In this document: one piece after another, positions 35,433 to 43,467 of the stretch
How positions within the stretch are numbered: the stretch's first letter is position 1
Layout of the letters: each line of letters begins with the position of its first letter
Assembly: GCF_022878925.1 (NCBI RefSeq)
Contig: NZ_CP084627.1
Location: 558,001 to 622,000, forward strand
Length of the DNA stretch: 64,000 nucleotides
Reading direction: 5' to 3'
DNA from: Caballeronia sp. TF1N1
Lineage (GTDB): Bacteria > Pseudomonadota > Gammaproteobacteria > Burkholderiales > Burkholderiaceae
Notes under the pieces: model-generated
Told to the model about the DNA's origin: nothing
The model's database searches: none
The model's input: only the letters and a program-made list of their open reading frames with translations
Program-made: the position numbers and the translations under genes

Positions 35433-36154
35433 CCGTCTATTTCATCGGCGCCGGACCGGGCGACCCGGAACTCATCACCGTGAAGGGCCAGCGGCTCATC
35501 CGCTCGTGTCCAGTGATTCTTTATGCGGGCTCGCTCGTGCCCGACGAAGTGTTGAGCGGGCATCGGGCGACGCGTGTCGTGAACACGGCGGAACTCGATC
35601 TCGATGCGATCGTCGCGTTGCTCGAAAACGCGCACGCGCGGGGAGAAGACGTGGCGCGCGTGCATTCCGGCGACCCTTCGCTTTACGGCGCGACAGGCGA
35701 GCAGATGCGCCGTCTCGATACACTCGCGATTCCTTATGAGATCGTGCCGGGCGTGACGGCGACGGCGGCATCGGCGGCGGCGCTCAAACGCGAACTCACC
35801 TTGCCGGGCATCTCGCAGACCGTGATTCTCACGCGCTATGCCGCGAAAACGTCGATGCCCGAAGGCGAATCGCTCGCGGAGCTGGCGCGTCATCGTGCGA
35901 CGCTCGCCATTCATCTTGGCGTGCGGCATATCGAGCGTATCGTCGACGATCTGCTGCCGCATTACGGCGCGGATTGTCCTGTCGCCGTGGTGTTTCGCGC
36001 GAGTTGGCCGGATGAAACGCGCGTGGAAGGCACGCTTGCGGATATCGCGGTGAAGGTGCGGGCGGTGGGTCTGCAACGCACGGCGCTGATTCTCGTGGGC
36101 CGTGTGCTCGACGCCCAAGGTTTCGCCGATTCCACGCTCTACGGCAAGGAATGA
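35429..36154 (+). CDS. cobM: Precorrin-4 C11-methyltransferase
   Basis: A 241-residue SAM-dependent methylase of the CobM/CbiF type. VYFIGAGPGDPELITVKG begins the chain; VLYAGSLVP appears as ILYAGSLVP, and VHSGDPSLYGATGEQMRRL and EIVPGVTATAASAAALKREL are the SAM and substrate loops. ATG 35429 overlaps the cobK stop; longer frames run inside cobK. It is the last cobalamin gene of this operon. Confidence 0.95.
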   Translation: MTVYFIGAGPGDPELITVKGQRLIRSCPVILYAGSLVPDEVLSGHRATRVVNTAELDLDAIVALLENAHARGEDVARVHSGDPSLYGATGEQMRRLDTLAIPYEIVPGVTATAASAAALKRELTLPGISQTVILTRYAAKTSMPEGESLAELARHRATLAIHLGVRHIERIVDDLLPHYGADCPVAVVFRASWPDETRVEGTLADIAVKVRAVGLQRTALILVGRVLDAQGFADSTLYGKE

Positions 36155-36160
36155 AGGTCG

Positions 36161-36559
36161 ATGCGCGATCTCGACGCCGTCTTCGCCGCGCTCGCCAAAT
36201 CCGCGTTTCGCAGGCGTTTTGCGTTGGGTGTGCGGGAAGGGCGCTATCTGCGCGAACGCGGGGTGGAAGCGGTCGTCGCGCAGGCGCATGAGCTGATTGC
36301 GAAGCGCCTTGCGCCGCAAGCGCCGCTCAACGATGGCAAGCAGACGCCGTTTCGCGGGCATCCGGTGTTCATCGCGCAGCACGCGACGGCGACGTGCTGC
36401 CGCGGTTGTCTGGCGAAATGGCACGACATCGCGGCGGGCAAGGTACTCGATGAAGCCGAACGTCGGCATGTCGTCGACGCGATCGATCGCTGGCTGCGCG
36501 CGCAGCCGTTGCCGGAGATCGCGGTTGTTGAAAAGCGGCAGGGTGAGTTGCCGTTTTGA
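36161..36559 (+). CDS. DUF4186 domain protein
   Basis: A 132-residue protein with the DUF4186 signature: LNDGKQTPFRGHPVFIAQHATATCCRGC lies in outline at 65-93, followed by KWHDIAAGK. The conserved His and two Cys (CCRGC) suggest a metal site. The function is unknown. It begins only six bases after cobM on the same strand and is probably cotranscribed with the cobalamin genes, though DUF4186 proteins occur in many other settings. Confidence 0.85.
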   Translation: MRDLDAVFAALAKSAFRRRFALGVREGRYLRERGVEAVVAQAHELIAKRLAPQAPLNDGKQTPFRGHPVFIAQHATATCCRGCLAKWHDIAAGKVLDEAERRHVVDAIDRWLRAQPLPEIAVVEKRQGELPF

Positions 36560-36650
36560 GGCGTGGCTTATAACGCCCCCGCCGTGCAAGCGCGACGCCA
36601 CCAGACCTGCTAAGCCTCAAGTCTCCATCGCCAATGCCGATAAGCACGGC

Positions 36651-36878
36651 ATGGACAATTTCGACTTCGGCCCGGCGAAGGGGCCGCTCATCGCATCGAT
36701 CGTGGCGCCCGCGAAAGCTTTGCTGAGCGCTCACAACGTCATCCGCAAGGCGCGCGGCGAACCGCCATTCACCGACGACGTGAAGGCATTCGCCGCATGG
36801 GTCGACCGAGGCGAACCCGAGGAGCCCGCGATGGCGCCGGTTCTATGCCGCCTGATCCGCGACGGCTACACGAGCTGA
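36651..36878 (+). CDS. Hypothetical protein, 75 residues
   Basis: A short frame beginning MDNFDFGPAKGPLIASIVAP. It is soluble-looking, mixed helical, with a VKAFAAWVDRGEPEEPAMAP segment and no Cys. There is no clear ribosome site before the ATG. Codon use resembles neighbouring genes in the second half. It lies 91 bases after the DUF4186 gene. I do not recognise the family. Confidence 0.5.
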   Translation: MDNFDFGPAKGPLIASIVAPAKALLSAHNVIRKARGEPPFTDDVKAFAAWVDRGEPEEPAMAPVLCRLIRDGYTS

Positions 36879-36897
36879 TGCATCAATTCTCGACGCG

Positions 36898-37647
36898 TCA
36901 ATTCCGAGCCGGATCGGACTTCCGCTTCGCCCGCCGCGCCAGCATGTTGAGCGCTTCGACGAGCGCGGAGAACGCCATCGCCGCATAGATATAGCCTTTC
37001 GGCACGTGCGAGCCGAATCCTTCCGCGATCAGCGTCATCCCGATCACGAGCAAGAAGCCGAGCGCCAGCATCACGATAGTCGGATTGCGTTCGATGAACC
37101 GAGACAGCGGTCCCGCCGCGAACAGCATGACCGCGACCGCCGCGATCACGGCAACGAACATGATCGGAATGTGTTCCGTCATGCCGACCGCCGTCACGAT
37201 GCTGTCGATGGAAAACACCAGATCGAGCAGCAGAATCTGGCCGATCGCCGACAACGGCGTGAGGCGCGCGCCCGCATTCGCGCCAGCGTGATCGTCGGCG
37301 TCGTGCGTGACGTGATGGCGGATTTCCGTGGTCGCCTTCCACACGAGAAAGACGCCGCCCGCGATCAGGATCAGGTCGCGCCACGAGAAGCCGTGCCCGA
37401 ACGCCTCGAAGATCGGCGCGGTGAGGCGCACGATCAACGCGACCGTGCCGAGCAAACCGAGCCGCATCACGAGCGCGAGCCCGATGCCGATGCGTTGCGT
37501 GCGCTCCCGATGCGCCTCGGGCAGCTTGTTGGTCAGGATCGAAATGAAGATCAGGTTGTCGATGCCAAGCACCACTTCCATGACGACGAGCGTCGCGAGA
37601 GCGGCCCAGGCGGCGGGATCGGTCAGCAGTGTGGCGAGGTAGTCCAT
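36898..37647 (-). CDS. TerC family integral membrane protein
   Basis: A 249-residue membrane protein of the TerC/Alx family with seven or eight helices. The two family motifs with membrane Asp are present: [16 protein letters not shown] at about 23-38 and [17 protein letters not shown] at about 143-159. A His- and Asp-rich loop ([10 protein letters not shown]) separates the halves. Relatives act in manganese efflux or loading of exported enzymes, or in tellurite resistance; the substrate here is not fixed. It stands alone and I see no yybP-ykoY element in its leader. Confidence 0.88.
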   Translation of the reverse strand: MDYLATLLTDPAAWAALATLVVMEVVLGIDNLIFISILTNKLPEAHRERTQRIGIGLALVMRLGLLGTVALIVRLTAPIFEAFGHGFSWRDLILIAGGVFLVWKATTEIRHHVTHDADDHAGANAGARLTPLSAIGQILLLDLVFSIDSIVTAVGMTEHIPIMFVAVIAAVAVMLFAAGPLSRFIERNPTIVMLALGFLLVIGMTLIAEGFGSHVPKGYIYAAMAFSALVEALNMLARRAKRKSDPARN

Positions 37648-37776
37648 GCGCGTCGGAAGCCTTTGAGTTGTGCGAAAGCCGCATCGAGTGGATTGAGCGC
37701 GTGATATTAACGCAGACTTGGATTAATGAAAGGAACTTGAAAACTTTTCGAGACACCAAGCGGAGGAGACACAGAG

Positions 37777-37950
37777 ATGCGTTGCGAAGTGTCAGCGTTT
37801 GCGCTCAAAACACAACAAGCGCCGGATTTGAAACGGTTTTTTCCTTATGCGAAGATCTCACCGCAGACGATTAAGGGTAAACTCTCGGTCTCGTTTGCCG
37901 CCGATTGCGGCGCCTGCCAACCTCCTGCGCGCCGCAGGAAAACTCCTTGA
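37777..37950 (+). CDS. Possible leader ORF, 57 residues, upstream of opgC
   Basis: An ORF that begins MRCEVSAFALKTQQAPD and ends six bases before the opgC start. GGAGGAG lies eight bases before its ATG, a better ribosome site than opgC has. The composition is basic with two Cys near the end. Its last third covers two short hairpins (GCCGCC/GCGGCGC and CCTGCG/CGCAGG). It could be a leader peptide that couples translation to opgC, or chance. The rest of the 37648-37955 stretch holds nothing else I can support. Confidence 0.3.
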   Translation: MRCEVSAFALKTQQAPDLKRFFPYAKISPQTIKGKLSVSFAADCGACQPPARRRKTP

Positions 37951-37955
37951 GCAGC

Positions 37956-39089
37956 ATGTCAGGAAAATCTCAACGCCTCGTCGAGCTTGACTTCTTTCGC
38001 GGGCTCGTGCTGCTCGTCATCGTCGTCGATCACATCGGCGGCAGCATGTTGTCGCGCTTCACGCTGCACGCCTTTGCGCTCAACGATGCCGCCGAAGTCT
38101 TCGTGTTCCTCGGTGGCTTCGCCACGGCGACGGCCTATACCGCGATGGCCAGCCGGCGCTCGGAAAGCGCCGCCCGCGTGCGTTTTCTCAAGCGCTCGGT
38201 CGAAATCTACCGCGCGTTTCTCGTCACTGCCGCGCTGATGCTCGTCGCGACCTTCCTGCTGCGACCGTTTTTCGGCAGCGCGCCGAATTTGGCGCTGCAT
38301 GACCTCGACAGTCTCACGGCCGCGCCGGTGTCGTCGCTGACGCAGATTCTCACCTTCGAGCGCCAGCCGTATCTTGCCGCCGTCCTGCCGATGTACGCGC
38401 TCTTCGCGCTGTCCGTGCCGCTTACGCTGCCGCTCGCGCGCAGCAAGCCGTGGTTGCTGCTCGGTCTGAGCCTCGGCTTGTGGGCGCTTGCGCCGCAAAT
38501 CGGTGAATACTTGCCATCCGCCAACGATACGCTTTGGGACTTCAATCCCGCCGCCTGGCAACTGATGTTCGTGCTCGGCGTGCTGGCGCGCTGCACGCCG
38601 GTGTATCAGCGCGTGAGTTCGCATCGCATGGGATGGGTCGTCAGTCTGGGGGCGCTCGCGCTGATCATCGGCATGGCGTACTACAAGCTGCTCGTACTGC
38701 CGCCCGTCTTGGATAGTGCGTTCAAGCGTGACCTCGCCGGCGCGCGCGTCGTCAACTTTCTCGCCATTGCGTGGATCGCCACCAATTTTGCGCGCTACGG
38801 TCTGATCAAGGAAATCGCATCGCGCCTGCCGTGGGTCGGGGCAGTGGGGCGTGACGGCATGGTGTGCTTCGTCGTCGGCACGGTGATATCGCTCGTCGTC
38901 GATTCCATCCTCTTCACGCTGACCGATGGCCTCATCAACGTGCCCGCCGGTCTGGCCGCGGATGCGATTGCCGTAACCACGCTGCTTGCCGTGCCTCAAG
39001 TGCATCAAGCGGTCTTGCGATGGCTGGGCGGGCGGCCAAGGACGATTCCGGCCGTGGTTCCTGCTGCTGAGAAAGGCGGGGCGCAGTAA
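37956..39089 (+). CDS. opgC: OpgC family membrane protein
   Basis: A 377-residue membrane protein of the OpgC family, acyltransferase-3-like, with about ten helices. The N terminus carries RLVELDFFRGLVLLVIVVDHIGG, whose RG and DH residues correspond to the acyltransferase-3 motif. OpgC adds succinyl groups to osmoregulated periplasmic glucans in Rhodobacter and relatives. No opgG or opgH lies beside it, so the substrate is inferred. ATG 37956 is chosen by homology of the N terminus; an in-frame TTG nine bases upstream is possible. Confidence 0.8.
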   Translation: MSGKSQRLVELDFFRGLVLLVIVVDHIGGSMLSRFTLHAFALNDAAEVFVFLGGFATATAYTAMASRRSESAARVRFLKRSVEIYRAFLVTAALMLVATFLLRPFFGSAPNLALHDLDSLTAAPVSSLTQILTFERQPYLAAVLPMYALFALSVPLTLPLARSKPWLLLGLSLGLWALAPQIGEYLPSANDTLWDFNPAAWQLMFVLGVLARCTPVYQRVSSHRMGWVVSLGALALIIGMAYYKLLVLPPVLDSAFKRDLAGARVVNFLAIAWIATNFARYGLIKEIASRLPWVGAVGRDGMVCFVVGTVISLVVDSILFTLTDGLINVPAGLAADAIAVTTLLAVPQVHQAVLRWLGGRPRTIPAVVPAAEKGGAQ

Positions 39090-39091
39090 AG

Positions 39092-39117
39092 AAAGGCGGC
39101 TGACAGGCCGCCTTTTT
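39092..39117 (+). terminator. Terminator of opgC
   Basis: AAAGGCGGC and its exact complement with loop TGACAG, directly after the stop, ending in five T. A classical intrinsic terminator. Confidence 0.9.
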
Positions 39118-39222
39118 AATGCTCGTACGAGCAACTAACGGTCGAGTTCAGCGGCAGCTTGAAAGGGATTGGGCACAACCCTTGCAGACAAGGCGAAACC
39201 TCAACAATAAACCATCGACGTC

Positions 39223-39396
39223 ATGTTAAAACTTGCCATTCTTTTCGCGGTCATCTCGGTCATTGCCGGCTTCTTCGGTTTCGGACGCGTGTCGTCCGGT
39301 GCGGCCGGCATCGCGAAGATTTGCTTCTTCATCTTCCTGATTCTGTTCGTCATCTTCCTGATCGTCGCCATTTCGGCGGGCTCGCTCGTCTTGTGA
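39223..39396 (+). CDS. DUF1328 small membrane protein
   Basis: A 57-residue protein beginning MLKLAILFAVISVIAG and ending SAGSLVL. It matches DUF1328 (YtjA type): helix 1 at 4-22, a short GRVSSGAAGIAKI turn, helix 2 at 34-54. The family is short, hydrophobic, conserved in proteobacteria and of unknown function; expression of relatives often follows envelope or stationary-phase stress. No strong ribosome site is seen (CATCGACGTC before ATG). The gene is monocistronic. Confidence 0.88.
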   Translation: MLKLAILFAVISVIAGFFGFGRVSSGAAGIAKICFFIFLILFVIFLIVAISAGSLVL

Positions 39397-39519
39397 CGAC
39401 TGCGCGCTTCCTCGCATCGACCCGGTCGCCGGGTCGGTGTTACTCTGCGTCAAGAGACATTCACGCGACGGCACGGGCGCCCGACGACCCCGCCGCGCTG
39501 AATTCGAAAGGAGGAGGCG

Positions 39520-41385
39520 ATGCAGCATGCCATCGGCGCGGCGCTTCGGCCCGCGCATCACGACGTAATCCATCAATCGCATGAGCGCTCGGCCACTTTT
39601 GGTCTTTCCGCGACCATGCGTCCCGAATACGAAGTCTTGTCCGGCGCGCAACTCGCCTTGAAGCGCGACGAGAGCCGCGCGCTCTTCGCTCACGCGTTGC
39701 CGGTGATGGAAACGCTCTACGCGCAGATCGCCAACACGCACAGCATGATCGCGCTCACGGATTCGAGCGGGCTGATTCTGCATTCCCTGGGCGACGACGA
39801 CTTCCTCGCCCGCGCGCAAAAGGTCGCGCTGCAGGCGGGCGCGGTGTGGAGCGAGGCGCATCAGGGCACGAATGCCATCGGCACGACCATCGCCGAACGG
39901 CAGGCCGTCACCGTCCACGGCGATCAGCACTATCTGCGCGCCAACCATTTTCTGACGTGTTCGTCGGTGCCGATTCTCGATCCGCGCGGCGGCCTGAGCG
40001 GCGTACTCGATGTCACTGGCGACCGCCGCGGCTATCACCAGCACACGATGGCGCTCGTCAAAATGTCCGGCCAGATGATCGAGAACCGCCTGATCGCAAG
40101 CGCGTTCGGCGACGGTCTGCGAATTCATTTTCATAGCCGCCCGGAATTCATCGGCACGTTGATGGAAGGCATCGCCGTATTCGATCTCGATGGCCGGCTT
40201 CTAAGCGCCAATCGCAGCGCGCAGTTTCAACTCGGGCTGGAGCTTGGGCATCTGCGCGTGCAGACGCTGGCATCGCTATTCGGTGCGACTCCCGACGAAC
40301 TGATCGAGCGGGCCGGCAAGCCGCCGCGCCGCCTTCAGCTGCATAGCGGCGTCGGCGTGTTCGCGGGCGTCGAATATCGCGAGCGCACGGTCGCGCCGGT
40401 CGCGGTGCCAGTCAGAACAACTGCGCCCGTTGAAAGCAAGACGCCGTCGCGTCTCGCCGATCTCTGCACGGGCGATGCGCGCGTGTACGAACTCATCCAG
40501 CAAGTCAGGAAAGTGGTCGGCAAGGAGATTCCTATCCTGATCGGCGGCGAAACTGGCGCGGGCAAGGAGATGCTGGCGCGCGCCATTCATCGCGATTCGC
40601 CACGGCGCGATGGACCGTTCGTCGCGGTGAACTGTGCGTCGTTGCCGGAGACGCTGATCGAATCCGAGCTATTTGGCTATGCGCAGGGCGCGTTCACCGG
40701 CGCGGCCAAGCGCGGTGCGTCGGGCAAGATCGTGCAGGCGAACGGCGGCACGCTCTTTCTCGATGAAATCGGCGACATGCCGCTCGCGCTTCAAAGCCGG
40801 CTCTTGCGCGTGCTGCAAGAGCGCGTGGTCGAGCCGCTCGGCGCGGCGCGCGCCGTGCCGGTCGACTTCACGCTGGTCTGCGCGAGCAACCGCAAGTTGC
40901 GCGAGCAGGTTGCGAAGGGCGAGTTTCGCGAGGACCTGTTTTATCGCGTGAACGGCCTGGCTGTAACCTTGCCGCCGCTGCGCGAGCGCACCGATTTGCG
41001 AGCCGCCGTCGAGCGCATCTTGCGCCACGAGTGTCCTGCGGATCGCGTGTTGAGCGTCGACGAAGATGTGCTCGCGCTGTTTGCGCGGCATCGCTGGCCG
41101 GGTAATTTCCGGCAGTTGAGCAATGTGCTGCGCACGGCATCGGCGATGCTCGATGATGACGAAACGCGCATCGGCGTGACGCATCTGCCGCGCGATTTCA
41201 TCGATGATTTCGAGGCTCCCGTTCGCGACGAACCGAGCGCTGCTCCCGCTGGCGATGCGCGGCTCGCGGATATCGCCGCGAGCGTGGTTGCGGCGGCGCT
41301 GGAGTCGCATGGCGGCAATGTGTCGGCGACGGCGCGGGCGCTGGGTGTGTCGCGGACGACGGTTTATCGGAAGTTGCGGCGATAG
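39520..41385 (+). CDS. Sigma-54-dependent transcriptional activator, AcoR type
   Basis: A 621-residue activator. Residues 60-200 are a GAF sensory domain (AQIANTHSMIALTDSSG, EAHQGTNAIGTTIAE). A PAS-like segment follows at about 205-290. The AAA+ domain starts near 312, with Walker A GETGAGKE at 343-350 and the sigma-54 contact loop GAFTGA at 390-395. The C-terminal Fis-type helix-turn-helix is ALESHGGNVSATARALGVSR. GAF-AAA-Fis proteins of this type control alcohol, acetoin or aldehyde metabolism. The nearest operon candidate is eutBC, on the opposite strand beyond a fimbrial gene, but I find no -24/-12 promoter there. Confidence 0.9.
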   Translation: MQHAIGAALRPAHHDVIHQSHERSATFGLSATMRPEYEVLSGAQLALKRDESRALFAHALPVMETLYAQIANTHSMIALTDSSGLILHSLGDDDFLARAQKVALQAGAVWSEAHQGTNAIGTTIAERQAVTVHGDQHYLRANHFLTCSSVPILDPRGGLSGVLDVTGDRRGYHQHTMALVKMSGQMIENRLIASAFGDGLRIHFHSRPEFIGTLMEGIAVFDLDGRLLSANRSAQFQLGLELGHLRVQTLASLFGATPDELIERAGKPPRRLQLHSGVGVFAGVEYRERTVAPVAVPVRTTAPVESKTPSRLADLCTGDARVYELIQQVRKVVGKEIPILIGGETGAGKEMLARAIHRDSPRRDGPFVAVNCASLPETLIESELFGYAQGAFTGAAKRGASGKIVQANGGTLFLDEIGDMPLALQSRLLRVLQERVVEPLGAARAVPVDFTLVCASNRKLREQVAKGEFREDLFYRVNGLAVTLPPLRERTDLRAAVERILRHECPADRVLSVDEDVLALFARHRWPGNFRQLSNVLRTASAMLDDDETRIGVTHLPRDFIDDFEAPVRDEPSAAPAGDARLADIAASVVAAALESHGGNVSATARALGVSRTTVYRKLRR

Positions 41386-41394
41386 CGCTTCTTT

Positions 41395-42411
41395 TCACTG
41401 ATACGACATGGTGAAGAGTGCCTTGCCGCTGACTCGGCCCATTTGCAGAGTCGCCGCGGTGCGCACGTACTGTGCGATCAGCGGAACGGTCATCGCGCCG
41501 CCGCTGGCTGTTCCCACGCTCCACTGGTTCGACGTTCCCGCGAGCGGCGATGCCGGTCCATAGGAGACTGGGCTGGAACCGAACAGCACGCGGAGCCCTA
41601 CACCTGACGCAGCCGAATCGCCACCGATCGTCAGAATATTCGATTGATTGGCAGGGTTGAGCGCGTCGGTGAGTGTCACGTTCACCTTGGCCCCCGCGGC
41701 ACAATTCAGACCGAGGGAAAAGGCGGTGTTGCCCGCTGTCGCGCCGACGCTCGGCAAGTCCGACGGCGCGACTTTCTGCATCGTCACGGTGACCGCAGGC
41801 GTGGTAACGCTGCAGGCCTGACCGGTCACCATAGTGCCGGTGACGAGCGTCTCCGTGACGGTCAACGTATTAATGCAAGGGCCAGTGAAACTGATGGTCA
41901 TGGAAGGCAGAATGGTGATCGTTCCGCCACTGATCGGTCCGGTCACGACCAGATCGGCGCGCACGTAGTGGGCCGTGCTGCCGCTCGTGACCGTGAAGGA
42001 ACTGGTGGTCGGTGCCTGCTCCCAGCTCCCGTTCCAGCCGCTCGTGATATAGAACCGCACGCCTATGCCGTCGACGTCCGTCTGATAGGTTTTCGGATTG
42101 CCTGCGACCACGTTGCCGTTGACGGTGGTGATTTGCTGGATCGTGCACGTGACATTGGATGCCGACGCGCCGGCATTCTGCGACGTGCTGTTGAGTATCG
42201 TGCCCACAACCGCGTCACGCCCGATCGAGAGCGAACCGGGAAATGACATCGGTGTCATGGAGCCGGTTGGGAACGTGATCGTGTCGCCGAAAGCGCAAGT
42301 ACCCGTGAGCAGCAGCCAAAGCGCGAGAAGTCGCGTAATCGCAGGGTATGGAGAATGGCCAAGCCGGTTCACCGACGAGATTCGCCGTGAGCCGGTCCGA
42401 AGGTTTGTCAT
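41395..42411 (-). CDS. Fimbrial protein, adhesin-like, without chaperone-usher genes
   Basis: A secreted protein of about 338 residues. A hydrophobic signal ends at TGTCAFG. The mature chain has Thr/Ser/Gly-rich beta strands in two parts: an N-terminal domain to about 190 and a C-terminal pilin-like domain that starts near ACSVTTPAVTV and ends in VSGKALFTMSYQ, the beta-strand pattern used for donor-strand assembly. Two-domain layout suggests a tip adhesin. ATG 42411 has GGAG 11 bases upstream; ATG 42420 and ATG 42444 are alternatives. No chaperone or usher gene is near. It follows eutC on the same strand. Confidence 0.75.
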   Translation of the reverse strand: MTNLRTGSRRISSVNRLGHSPYPAITRLLALWLLLTGTCAFGDTITFPTGSMTPMSFPGSLSIGRDAVVGTILNSTSQNAGASASNVTCTIQQITTVNGNVVAGNPKTYQTDVDGIGVRFYITSGWNGSWEQAPTTSSFTVTSGSTAHYVRADLVVTGPISGGTITILPSMTISFTGPCINTLTVTETLVTGTMVTGQACSVTTPAVTVTMQKVAPSDLPSVGATAGNTAFSLGLNCAAGAKVNVTLTDALNPANQSNILTIGGDSAASGVGLRVLFGSSPVSYGPASPLAGTSNQWSVGTASGGAMTVPLIAQYVRTAATLQMGRVSGKALFTMSYQ

Positions 42412-42507
42412 GCGAAGCATGACTCCAGCATAGTGGCCCGCCACGCGAATTGCGAACGCTCGCGAGGCAATGCAAGTGCGCGCGAAACGACGGTGGCGAT
42501 CGTGCCG

Positions 42508-43467
42508 TTACGCGTGATGATCCAGCGAACTTGCATCGCCCGCGGCAGACGGCAGTGCGCCGCTATGATCCTTGAGGCCCACGCCGGTCAGCTTCAGGCG
42601 GCGCGCTTCGTTCAGCAGCCAGTGCAGCTTGAACGCGGCCGCATCGTAGTTCAATCCCTCGGGCCGCACGTTCGAGATGCAGTTGCGCTCGGCGTCGTGA
42701 CGGCCTGGCCTCGGCGCAAAAGTCACGTAGAGCCCGAGGCTGTCGGGCGAACTGAGGCCCGGCCGCTCGCCGATCATTACCACGACGATGCGCGCTCCCA
42801 GCAACTCGCCGATCGGGTCGCCGAGTGCGACACGCGCCTGCGTCGCGATGACGACAGGCGCGACTTTCCAGCCATCGAGCTTCGGACTCAGGCGGGCGAG
42901 AAACGCGGCGGCGTGTCGCTGCGCGGCGAAAGCCGAGAGGCCATCGGCGGCGACGAAAACAATGTCGGGCGCCGCTTCTGTTCGTGCGGCATGTTCGGCA
43001 AGGCGGGCGCGGCTGGCATCGTCGAGAGCGCGGCCCAGGTCGGGACGCCGCAAATAGTGATCGCGATCCGGCGCGGCGCTCGCCGCTTCGAGCGTGTCGA
43101 AGCCGGCTGCATGTAGTTCCGCGGCGAGCGCGGCGGTATCGAGCGGCTGATGCACGGCGTCGCGCGCCTGCGCATGCGCCAGGCCAAAAGCGAGCAGCGG
43201 CGCGGTTGGCAAACTGTCGCCGGTGCGTCCCAGAGCAATGCGGGCGTTGGTGAAGCGCTTGAGCGCATCCCAGGGATTGGTTTCGATGCCGTTGGTGGAG
43301 CTCGAACCACTGGCAGATGCACTCGCGCGAACGCTGTCGCCCTCGTGCTTCGGCGCGCCAGTGTGCAAGCCCGCCATGTCGCGTCTTTGCACTGACGCGT
43401 CCGCGCGCTCATCGACGCGGTCCTCGCGCGCCGATGCATCCACGCTCCGCTTATCGATCTCATCCAT
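42508..43467 (-). CDS. eutC: Ethanolamine ammonia-lyase small subunit
   Basis: A 319-residue EutC, which forms the adenosylcobalamin site with EutB. The core (NPWDALKRFTNARIALGRTGDSLPT onward), VFVAADGLSAFAAQRHAAAFL, and RIVVVMIGERPGLSSPDSLGLYVTF are family hallmarks. The first 65 residues are low-complexity and longer than in enterobacterial EutC. ATG 43467 overlaps the eutB stop (ATGA). The enzyme splits ethanolamine into acetaldehyde and ammonia. Confidence 0.95.
   Translation of the reverse strand: MDEIDKRSVDASAREDRVDERADASVQRRDMAGLHTGAPKHEGDSVRASASASGSSSTNGIETNPWDALKRFTNARIALGRTGDSLPTAPLLAFGLAHAQARDAVHQPLDTAALAAELHAAGFDTLEAASAAPDRDHYLRRPDLGRALDDASRARLAEHAARTEAAPDIVFVAADGLSAFAAQRHAAAFLARLSPKLDGWKVAPVVIATQARVALGDPIGELLGARIVVVMIGERPGLSSPDSLGLYVTFAPRPGRHDAERNCISNVRPEGLNYDAAAFKLHWLLNEARRLKLTGVGLKDHSGALPSAAGDASSLDHHA

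Noticed and set aside
37648-37776. Possible yybP-ykoY manganese riboswitch before the TerC gene
   Set aside because: The conserved GGGGAGUA and UACU elements are not seen on the minus strand.
37959-39134. A 391-codon minus-strand frame opposite opgC
   Set aside because: The plus frame has clear membrane helices and the OpgC motif; the minus frame is an Arg/His-rich shadow.
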